Source of the DNA: an uncultured Anaerotruncus sp.
GTDB lineage: Bacteria; Bacillota; Clostridia; Oscillospirales; Ruminococcaceae
NCBI RefSeq assembly: GCF_902490045.1
Contig: NZ_CABUCJ010000012.1
Location: forward strand, 1 to 36,143
Reading direction: 5' to 3'
Length of the DNA stretch: 36,143 nucleotides
In this document: positions 31,015-36,143 of the stretch, piece after piece
How the letters are laid out: each line of letters begins with the position of its first letter
How positions within the stretch are numbered: the first letter of the stretch is position 1
Program-made: the position numbers and the translations under genes
The notes under the pieces: model-generated
What the model was told of the DNA's origin: nothing
Seen by the model: the letters and a program-made list of their open reading frames with translations, nothing else
The model's database searches: none

Positions 31015-32013
31015 TCACCCCACAATCGTAATCAGCACCGGGATATCGACCCCCGGCTTCTCCCCAAACGCGGATACGGTAATCTGCCCGGCCGCCTGCG
31101 CCGTGAGCAGCAGCTTGCCCGAAGCCGCCACGTCGTACTGCTCGGTGGTCGTGCCCGCCGCAAGTCCGATGGTCCCCGCCGTCTGCTCACCCGCGATCTC
31201 CGCGACCGCCACCGCCTGCGTATAGGGCGCCGCGTCTCCAACCCAGCCCGCCGCCGTCAGCGTGGCGGTCACGTTCCGCGCCGGGGCCGCCTTGCCGTTC
31301 CAACTGCTTTTCTCCTCCGGACTGACATATTTCCGTGTGTCACTCTCGGGCACATCGTCTGCGGTCAGCGAGATAGCGCCGTCTGCATCGGGTGCCTTTC
31401 CATTAATCGTAGCGGGATCGCCTTTCGGTCCCTGCGGACCCGCCGGGCCCTGGATGCCCTGTTCGCCTTTTGGTCCCTGTTCACCCTGCGGACCGGCAAC
31501 CCCCTGTGGACCTTGCTCTCCCCGCGGGCCCTGTTCCCCCTGCAAACCCTGCGGGCCCTGCAGTTTTCCGATATCTTTCCACATGTTCTCATCTGACCAG
31601 ACATAGATATGGTTGTCCGCCGTAGTCCCAACCGCATAGGCGTCGCCCGCTGTACCGGTCGGATGCGCCGCAGCAAGCGCTGCCGCCGTCTCAACGAGCC
31701 CCAGCACCTGGAACCCCGTGCCGGTGTCGCCCTTCTCTCCGGTATCACCTTTCGGACCCTGCGGGCCCTGTTCGCCCTTGGACCCCTGCGGGCCGATCTC
31801 GCCGCGCGCTTTGGTTTCACTCTTCACATACTCGGCCGTGTCGGTGTCCCACACATACCAATAGCCGTCCGCGCCGACATAGGGCGTTTTTTTGAGATGT
31901 CCCACTAGGCCGTCAATGATCTCGTTGTCGCGGTTAAAATCTTCCATGACCGGCCGGTCGCTTGCGACCCATTGGTTCAAATCCGAATTTGGCAATTTGT
32001 TTGTGCTTGGCAT
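31015..32013 (-). CDS. Collagen-like phage-tail-fibre-type protein (copy A), first gene of the operon
   Basis: 332 residues; the ATG at 32013 follows AAAAAGGAGGAAGTTTT. N-terminal domain STNKLPNSDLNQWVASDRP ... DGYWYVWDTDTAEYVKS, then Gly-X-Y repeats (GEIGPQGSKGEQGPQGPKG), a middle domain (VLGLVETAAALAAAHPTG ... YVWSDENMWKDIG), a longer collagen block and a C-terminal beta domain beginning near ARNVTATLTAAGWVGDAAPYTQAVAV. The last part resembles small carbohydrate- or fibre-head domains found in Clostridial prophages. It is the first coding gene after the LexA-type box at 32152-32165, leaving a leader of about 140 bases. Confidence 0.82.
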   Translation of the reverse strand: MPSTNKLPNSDLNQWVASDRPVMEDFNRDNEIIDGLVGHLKKTPYVGADGYWYVWDTDTAEYVKSETKARGEIGPQGSKGEQGPQGPKGDTGEKGDTGTGFQVLGLVETAAALAAAHPTGTAGDAYAVGTTADNHIYVWSDENMWKDIGKLQGPQGLQGEQGPRGEQGPQGVAGPQGEQGPKGEQGIQGPAGPQGPKGDPATINGKAPDADGAISLTADDVPESDTRKYVSPEEKSSWNGKAAPARNVTATLTAAGWVGDAAPYTQAVAVAEIAGEQTAGTIGLAAGTTTEQYDVAASGKLLLTAQAAGQITVSAFGEKPGVDIPVLITIVG

Positions 32014-32151
32014 AAAACTTCCTCCTTTTTGCTAATAATTTGTAACGCTCTATGTAACCCACCATCCCACCCGCGATACTCTTTCTTTTTATATCACCTC
32101 CTATATAACCCCGAACAGGAACACAAGATTTGTCTGCATAAGCCAAATATC

Positions 32152-32165
32152 AGAACATATGTTCT
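32152..32165. promoter_or_regulatory. LexA (SOS) box
   Basis: AGAACATATGTTCT is a perfect 14-base palindrome whose core GAACATATGTTC fits the Gram-positive LexA consensus CGAACRNRYGTTCG in all defined inner positions. It lies 139 bases upstream of the first fibre gene. On the minus strand a TTGTTA-type -35 (about 32187) stands just upstream, so a repressor bound here would cover the promoter or start site. Confidence 0.7.
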
Positions 32166-32228
32166 CTAAATTTAATAGTAACAAACCATCTGTCCGACTA
32201 GCTGGCCTTTTCTGCAAAGTCAATAAAA

Positions 32229-32261
32229 AAGCGATAGAGAGCAAACCAACCCCTATCGCTT
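32229..32261 (-). terminator. Insulating terminator 3 (upstream of the SOS box)
   Basis: Arms AAGCGATAG / CTATCGCTT with a 15-base loop; followed on the minus strand by TTTTTTATTG. It keeps transcripts from the tRNA side out of the fibre operon. The rest of 32014-32228 holds only the leader, the LexA box and a stray AGGAGGTGAT near 32093-32102 without a convincing frame. Confidence 0.75.
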
Positions 32262-32282
32262 GTGTTTTTCTGCATTATTGCA

Positions 32283-32313
32283 AAAAGTCCCACCTATTCC
32301 AGGTGGGACTTTT
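32283..32313. terminator. Insulating terminator 2
   Basis: Perfect 13-base arms AAAAGTCCCACCT / AGGTGGGACTTTT around ATTCC. It works in either direction. Confidence 0.8.
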
Positions 32314-32383
32314 GGGGCACGCCAAGTTTTGAACAGCTAATTTAAAATGTATCTTTCCCTGTTAAAAAAGAGCGAAAGAAAAA

Positions 32384-32412
32384 CTCCCAAGCCTACAAAA
32401 GTGACCTGGGAG
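32384..32412 (-). terminator. Terminator of the tRNA-Leu gene
   Basis: Outer stem CTCCCA / TGGGAG, imperfect inside, followed on the minus strand by TTTTTCTTTC, 11 bases past the CCA end of the tRNA. Confidence 0.7.
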
Positions 32413-32422
32413 CCTTTTCAAA

Positions 32423-32509
32423 TGGTGCCGGTAGCCGGGGTCGAACCGGCACGGTATCGCTACCAACGGATTTTGAGTCCGTCACGTCTGCCAATTCCAT
32501 CATACCGGC
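32423..32509 (-). tRNA. tRNA-Leu (anticodon CAA), CCA encoded
   Basis: Read on the minus strand: acceptor arm GCCGGTA with TACCGGC, discriminator A, and an encoded CCA (32425-32423). The anticodon stem ACGGA/TCCGT carries loop CTCAAAA, hence anticodon CAA for the UUG codon. The long variable arm (GGTA/TACC) is typical of leucine tRNA, and the T arm is GCCGG-TTCGACC-CCGGC. Its 3' end faces the accessory island, a usual arrangement for integration sites, but I find no second copy of its 3' end in the window. Confidence 0.95.
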
Positions 32510-32637
32510 GGATACGATGATAGTATAGCAAATCCGCGCAAAAAAGGCAAGGGCGCGGCGGAGTTTTTTCATCCGAAACAGTTGTTTGTTACTTGTGTAC
32601 ATCTTTCATTTTTTGTATTTTTGCCGTGGAATCCCCC

Positions 32638-32666
32638 TTGCCTTTGCGAAAACCTCATGTTATAAT
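32638..32666 (+). promoter_or_regulatory. Strong sigma-A promoter in an intergenic region
   Basis: -35 TTGCCT (32638-32643), 17-base spacer, -10 TATAAT (32661-32666), pointing right with a start near 32673. No protein gene follows on the plus strand. Confidence 0.6.
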
Positions 32667-32672
32667 AACTAA

Positions 32673-32812
32673 AAAGCATCGCAGTGTTACTGTGCAAGAT
32701 GCCAGTAACACCGTAATGATCAAGGTTATCCGCGGGCTCGGCTTTGGGGAAACGGTTTCGAGTTTCGCTGGAATAACAAAGGGGACGGTTCTTTGAACCG
32801 TCCCCCTTTTTA
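32673..32812 (+). ncRNA. Candidate small RNA or remnant of a REP-associated transposase
   Basis: From the promoter start to a terminator is about 140 bases. It holds a hairpin GTGTTACTG / CAGTAACAC (32684-32711) and ends in a terminator with arms AAAGGGGACGGTT / AACCGTCCCCCTTT. The GGGGACGGTTCTTTG phrase is common beside REP-associated (Y1-type) transposases in Clostridia. The short frame at 32717-32797 (IKVIRGLGFGETVSSFAGIT) looks like the helix-turn-helix tail of such a transposase, so this may be a decayed element that still has a promoter. Either reading remains open. Confidence 0.4.
32778..32809. terminator. Bidirectional terminator before the nitroreductase end
   Basis: Arms AAAGGGGACGGTT and AACCGTCCCCCTTT around CTTTG, T-rich at the right on the plus strand. 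On the minus strand it lies 13 bases past the nitroreductase stop. Confidence 0.8.
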
Positions 32813-32821
32813 CCTGTTTTG

Positions 32822-33346
32822 TTACCGCACGTAAACGACGTAGTCGTCCTTGCGCGGGGCGGCGTCCTTTTCCTCCTCGGCGGAGTAGCCGAGGATGCAG
32901 GAGCCCACGCTCATATAGTCCTCGGACACGCCCAGACGTTTCTGGAGCGCCTTGCCCTCTTCGGTCTCAAAGATCTTCTTGACGCAGTTGATCCAGCAGG
33001 AACCCAGGCCGATCGATTTGGCCGCGAGGAACATCGTGCCCAGCGCGAGGCAGCCGTCGGCAAACGGCTCGGAGCAGCCCTTCTTCGCGAAGACAAGCAC
33101 CGCCGTCGGCGCGCCGTAGAAGGGGGAGCTGTCGAGGTTCTTGACCTTCATGCCGAGATCGGACAGCTCCTTGAGGACCGCCGGGTCCTGAACGGCCACA
33201 AACTTCGCGGACTGCTGGTTGTTCGCGCTCGGGGCGTATTCGCCGGCCCTGAGCACCGTGTCGAGCTCTTCGTCGGTGATCTGCGCGGGCTTGTAGGCGC
33301 GGATGCTGCGCCGCTCATAGATCGTTTTCAAAGTTTCGTTCATCAT
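32822..33346 (-). CDS. Nitroreductase-family flavoprotein
   Basis: 174 residues; the start at ATG 33346 or the next codon ATG 33343 follows AGGAGGAATTTTTC. FMN-binding signs are ERRSIRAYKPAQIT (residues 11-24), EYAPSANNQQSAKFV (36-50) and the C-terminal SVGSCILGY. The middle KSIGLGSCWINCV is typical of short, ferredoxin-free nitroreductases of anaerobes. It should reduce nitro groups or quinone-like compounds with NAD(P)H, as a dimer. It stands alone between terminators at 32778-32809 and 33456-33490, so it is an independent unit unrelated to the fibre operon. Confidence 0.9.
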   Translation of the reverse strand: MMNETLKTIYERRSIRAYKPAQITDEELDTVLRAGEYAPSANNQQSAKFVAVQDPAVLKELSDLGMKVKNLDSSPFYGAPTAVLVFAKKGCSEPFADGCLALGTMFLAAKSIGLGSCWINCVKKIFETEEGKALQKRLGVSEDYMSVGSCILGYSAEEEKDAAPRKDDYVVYVR

Positions 33347-33455
33347 GAAAAATTCCTCCTGTCTCGGTCTTTTTTAACCGCTTTTATTGTAATCCATTCC
33401 TTGTGGAAAATCAACCACCTTTTTGGCGGAGGTCCGCCATTTTCCGCCCGCAAAA

Positions 33456-33490
33456 ACAAAGAGCAACTGAATCCATCAGTCGCTCTTTGT
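33456..33490 (-). terminator. Terminator of selD
   Basis: Stem ACAAAGAGC / GCTCTTTGT with an inner ACTGA/TCAGT stem, followed on the minus strand by TTTTGCGGG, 3 bases beyond the selD stop. Confidence 0.8.
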
Positions 33491-33492
33491 GT

Positions 33493-34533
33493 CTATTCCA
33501 CAATAATTGCAGTGGCTTGGCGTTCGACCGCCTCCCCGACCACGGCCGCGCAGGGCAAGACGTCCTTCAAGCGGCGCAGCAGCGCGTCCGCGTGCGCCTC
33601 CGGCACCGCGAGCAGCAGGCCGCCCGACGTCTGCGGGTCGGCAAGCAGATCGCGCAGCACGCGCGGCACCCCCGCGCCGTAGGCGGCGCGCTCCCCGACG
33701 TAGTCGCGGTTGGCGTAGGCCCCGGCGGGCAGGATGCCCATCTCCGCCAAATCCGCCGCGCCCTCCAGCAGGGGAAGCTCTCCCGAGAAGAGCCGGATCG
33801 TGACGCCCGAGCCCTCCGCCATCTCGAACGCGTGCCCGAGCAGGCCGAAGCCGGTCACGTCGGTGCAGGCGTTCACCGGGAAGCCCGCCGCGGCCTCCGC
33901 CGCAGCGCGGTTGAGGGCGGACATCGACGCGATCGCCGGGGCGAACGCCGCGGGCGTGATGAGCTCCGCCTTCGCGGCGGTGTTGAGCACGCCCACCCCG
34001 AGGGGCTTGGTGAGGATCAGCCGGTCGCCCGGCCGCGCGCCGGTGTTCGCGAGGATTTTGCGCGGGTCGACGAAGCCGCTGACGCAGAGGCCGTATTTCG
34101 GCTCGTTGTCCTGGATCGTGTGCCCGCCCGCGAGCGCCGCGCCCGCCTCGCGCACCTTGTCCGCGCCTCCCGCCAGGATCGCCCGCACCGTCTCCTGCGG
34201 CAGGCAGGAGGGGTAGCAGAGCAGGTTCATCGCGAGCTTCGGGACGGCGCCCATCGCGTAGACGTCCGAGAGGGCGTTGGCCGCCGCGATCTGTCCGAAG
34301 GCGTAGGGATCGTCCACCACCGGCGGGAAGAAATCGACCGTCTGCACGAGCGCGAGCTCGTCGCTGATGCGGTAGACACAGGCGTCGTCGCTCGTATCGA
34401 AGCCGACCAGCAGGTTTTCATCGTGGAATTTTGGTAAGCCACACAGAACCTGTGCGAGGACCCCCGGTCCGACTTTAGCCGCTCAACCGGCCGTGGAGGT
34501 CATTTGGGTAAGCCGTTTTTCCTGTTCCGCCAC
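33493..34533 (-). CDS. selD: Selenide, water dikinase SelD, itself a selenoprotein (Sec17)
   Basis: 346 residues when the TGA at 34485-34483 is read as selenocysteine. The GTG at 34533-34531 follows GGAAGGGAGGC. The start reads EKRLTQMTSTAG-U-AAKVGPGVLAQVL, exactly the SelD active-site block in which Cys or Sec is followed by xxK. Ignoring the UGA would lose the catalytic loop. Further marks: DTSDDACVYRI, QTVDFFPPVVDDPYAFGQIAAANALSDVYAMGA (ATP/Mg site), AGGHTIQD, NACTDVTGFGLLGH and DPQTSGGLL near the end. It makes selenophosphate from selenide and ATP for Sec-tRNA and for the selenium cofactor of molybdenum hydroxylases, matching its neighbour yqeC. It is divergent from the LysR gene. Confidence 0.92.
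34458..34485 (-). promoter_or_regulatory. selD UGA (Sec) codon with SECIS-like hairpin
   Basis: The TGA is followed, after 12 bases, by the hairpin GGACC-GGG-GGTCC (34470-34458). Stem length, G in the loop and distance fit a bacterial SECIS element read by SelB. Confidence 0.75.
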
Positions 34534-34670
34534 GATGCAAGCCTCCCTTCCGTGCGATTTCCCGTTTTCCGCGCCCGGGGATGGAATATCCCGCCGGGTT
34601 GTGCTATCATGGATCTATCGGGATTATCTATAGCATAGCCCACTTTGCCCAAAAAAACAAGCCTCAAAGG

Positions 34671-34699
34671 ATGACTTTTGGGCAGGGTCTTGGTATAAT
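34671..34699 (+). promoter_or_regulatory. Promoter of the LysR-yqeC unit
   Basis: -35 ATGACT (34671-34676), 17-base spacer, -10 TATAAT (34694-34699), start near 34706, 34 bases before the LysR ATG. The -35 is imperfect. Confidence 0.55.
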
Positions 34700-34739
34700 G
34701 GATGAAAAGTCGGACTTTTCCGGAAAGGGAGGCAGGCGG

Positions 34740-35672
34740 ATGGACTTTAAACAGCTCGAGGCGTTTTCCGCCGTGGTGAGCCTCGGCAGCTTCTCCCGCG
34801 CGGGGGAGCGGCTCTTCCTCACCCAGCCGACGATCAGCGCCCACATCCGCTCCCTCGAGCGGGAGCTGGGGGTGCAGCTCGTCGTGCGCACCACCAAGGA
34901 GGTCTACCCCTCCGAGGAGGGCAGGCGGCTCTACGCCTACGCGCAGAAGCTGCTCCGCCTGCGGGACGACGCGATTTCCGCCGTCACCTCCGCCGCCCCG
35001 CCCGTCGGCGGGATCGTCACCGTCGCCGCGTCGAGCATCCCGGCGCAGTACGTCCTGCCCGGCGCGGCCGCCGCATTCAGCCGCGCCCACCCCGAAGCGG
35101 CGGTGCGCAGCGTCCGCTGTGACAGCGCCGCCGTCGTCCGGCAGGTCACGGACGGGACCGCCGACCTCGGCATGACCGGCACCGCGATCCCCGCCCCGCG
35201 CTGCGTCTTCCACGACCTGTGCGGCGACGAGCTCGTCGTCGTCACCCCCAGCACCGAACGCTACCGGGCGCTGCCGCGCGAGGGCTTTCCCCGTTCGCTG
35301 CTGCTGCGGGAAAAGTTCATCCAGCGGGAGGCCGGGTCGGGCACCCGCCGCGAATTCGAGCGGTTCCTCGAGGGGATCGGGATCCCGCCCGAACGGCTGA
35401 AGGTCGCCGCCGAGATGGACGACCCCGAGGCGATCAAGCGCGCCGTGTCCCAGGGGCTGGGGATTTCCATCCTCTCCCGGCGCGCCGCCGCCGATTTCGA
35501 GCGGTTCGGTCTGCTGCTCGCCTTCCCGCTCGAGGGAGGTTCGCTCGGGCGGCGGCTCTACCTCGTCCAGCGCAGGGACGGCCGCCTCTCTCCCGCAGCG
35601 CGCGCGCTAGCGGAATTTCTGCTCGGGCAGTTCCGGGACGGGGAGGGAGGGAAACCGCATGGAACTCTCTGA
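34740..35672 (+). CDS. LysR-type regulator next to selenium genes
   Basis: 310 residues; the ATG at 34740 follows GGAGGCAGGCGG, and longer readings upstream are rejected because they contain the promoter. The winged helix-turn-helix is at residues 3-60 (SFSRAGERLFLTQPTISAHIRSLE). The inducer-binding domain starts at GIVTVAASSIPAQYVLPG and includes the selective-sounding stretch REKFIQREAGSGTRREFERFL, a pattern shared with CysB/selenium- or sulfur-linked LysR members. The yqeC start overlaps its last 14 bases, so both are made together. Control of selenium or molybdenum hydroxylase genes is likely but inferred. Confidence 0.88.
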   Translation: MDFKQLEAFSAVVSLGSFSRAGERLFLTQPTISAHIRSLERELGVQLVVRTTKEVYPSEEGRRLYAYAQKLLRLRDDAISAVTSAAPPVGGIVTVAASSIPAQYVLPGAAAAFSRAHPEAAVRSVRCDSAAVVRQVTDGTADLGMTGTAIPAPRCVFHDLCGDELVVVTPSTERYRALPREGFPRSLLLREKFIQREAGSGTRREFERFLEGIGIPPERLKVAAEMDDPEAIKRAVSQGLGISILSRRAAADFERFGLLLAFPLEGGSLGRRLYLVQRRDGRLSPAARALAEFLLGQFRDGEGGKPHGTL

Positions 35673-36143
35673 ACGGCTGGGGCTCATCCCCGGGCGGGAA
35701 AGGATCATTTCCATCGTGGGCGCGGGGGGCAAGACCACCCTCATGTACGCGCTCGCCGGAGAATACGCGCGGCGGGGGCTGCGCGTGGGCGCGGGGACGA
35801 CCACCCACATCCTGCGCCCCGCGGCAGACGGCCGCGTCGCGGTCGTCTGCGACGGCGATCCCGCCGCGCTGGAGCGGGCGCTCGCGTCCGGGCGGATCGC
35901 CGTTGCCGGCACGCCGGCGCGGGGCGCCCCCGGGAAGCTCGCCGCGCCCGCGCCCGGGACGCTCGCGTGGCTCGCGGCGCACACCGACGCGCTCTTCCTC
36001 GAGGCGGACGGCTCCCGGCGGCTGCCGGTGAAGTTCCCGAATTCCACCGAGCCGGTCATCCCGCCGGGAAACGACCGGGTGATCGCCGTGGCGGGGCTTT
36101 CGGCGCTCGGCAGGCCGTTTGGCGAGGTCTGCCACCGCGCCCC
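35659..36143 (+). CDS. yqeC: Selenium cofactor biosynthesis protein YqeC, N-terminal part
   Basis: The ATG at 35659 (ribosome binding site GGGAGGGAGGG) opens a frame that runs off the right edge; 161 residues are seen. A nucleotide-binding loop VGAGGKTTLMYAL (20-32) is followed by a switch-like AGTTTHILRP and, near residue 115, LEADGSRRLPVKFP, the signature of YqeC proteins. The family is found with selD, the molybdenum cofactor and xanthine-dehydrogenase-like genes, and is needed for the labile selenium cofactor of selenium-dependent molybdenum hydroxylases. The gene after it, beyond the window, would be informative. Confidence 0.88.
   Translation, partial: MELSERLGLIPGRERIISIVGAGGKTTLMYALAGEYARRGLRVGAGTTTHILRPAADGRVAVVCDGDPAALERALASGRIAVAGTPARGAPGKLAAPAPGTLAWLAAHTDALFLEADGSRRLPVKFPNSTEPVIPPGNDRVIAVAGLSALGRPFGEVCHRA

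Noticed and set aside
28143..31025. Repetitive Gly and Gly-X-Y coding DNA considered as CRISPR or another short-repeat array
   Set aside because: The repeats are codon-level and in frame with good starts and stops; there are no constant repeats with unique spacers and no cas genes.
26916..32013. Diversity-generating retroelement (variable fibre heads copied from a template)
   Set aside because: No reverse transcriptase gene and no template/variable repeat pair differing at adenines was seen; the fibre copies differ throughout.
31934..32146. Short minus-strand frame overlapping the first fibre start, with AGGAGGTGAT nearby
   Set aside because: The ribosome binding site is not placed before a suitable start, the product is an Arg/Lys-rich shadow, and the fibre gene has its own better signal.

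Overview
The window looks like chromosomal DNA of a GC-rich, anaerobic, Sec-decoding member of the Clostridia. The reasons are Gram-positive ribosome binding sites (AGGAGG-type), dense T-tailed hairpin terminators, a B. subtilis-type LexA box, a BclA-like collagen protein, a selD with an in-frame UGA, and a YqeC-type selenium cofactor gene. No species can be named from sequence reading alone. Most genes lie on the minus strand.

Layout. (1) 1-4.2 kb: the start of a secreted protein and an unknown gene (minus), a 0.7-kb AT-rich regulatory gap, a collagen-like gene, a BrnQ transporter and a decayed piece of a sensor histidine kinase (plus). (2) 4.2-15.2 kb: a catabolic cluster for an organic di- or tricarboxylate. 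One minus-strand operon runs tctC-tctB-tctA (tripartite tricarboxylate transporter), an enoate-reductase-like flavoprotein, an isocitrate-lyase/PEP-mutase-family lyase, and the large and small subunits of an aconitase-family hydratase. A plus-strand LysR gene sits next to it. A second minus-strand operon carries another lyase and an isocitrate/isopropylmalate dehydrogenase relative. Hydratase plus lyase is the logic of 2,3-dimethylmalate or 2-methylisocitrate breakdown (to pyruvate plus a short acid), but the true substrate is not readable here.

(3) 15.4-32.2 kb: an accessory island read leftwards. It begins at a perfect LexA-type box (32152-32165) behind three terminator hairpins and a tRNA-Leu gene. 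Next come two collagen-like fibres, two glycine-rich fibres, a small phage-type protein, a propeller-like protein, a small protein and a tryptophan-rich protein, almost all with touching or overlapping ends. Then follow a 1748-residue Rhs protein with a variable toxin-like tip (resembling polymorphic toxin type 37) and a TPR protein in the immunity position. Behind it lie two displaced Rhs tip cassettes that carry copies of the same Rhs core segment, with a membrane protein, a WG-repeat protein and a lipoprotein as candidate immunity genes. No capsid, tail tube, tape measure, integrase or lysis gene is visible, so this is not a whole prophage.

(4) 32.4-36.1 kb: tRNA-Leu(CAA), a small-RNA-like or REP-remnant transcript, a nitroreductase, selD (selenocysteine at codon 17 with a SECIS-like hairpin), a LysR regulator and the start of yqeC. 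The selD/yqeC pair points to a selenium-dependent molybdenum hydroxylase elsewhere in the genome. In Eubacterium barkeri, nicotinate fermentation joins exactly such an enzyme to dimethylmalate hydratase and lyase, so regions 2 and 4 could be connected. That link is an inference.
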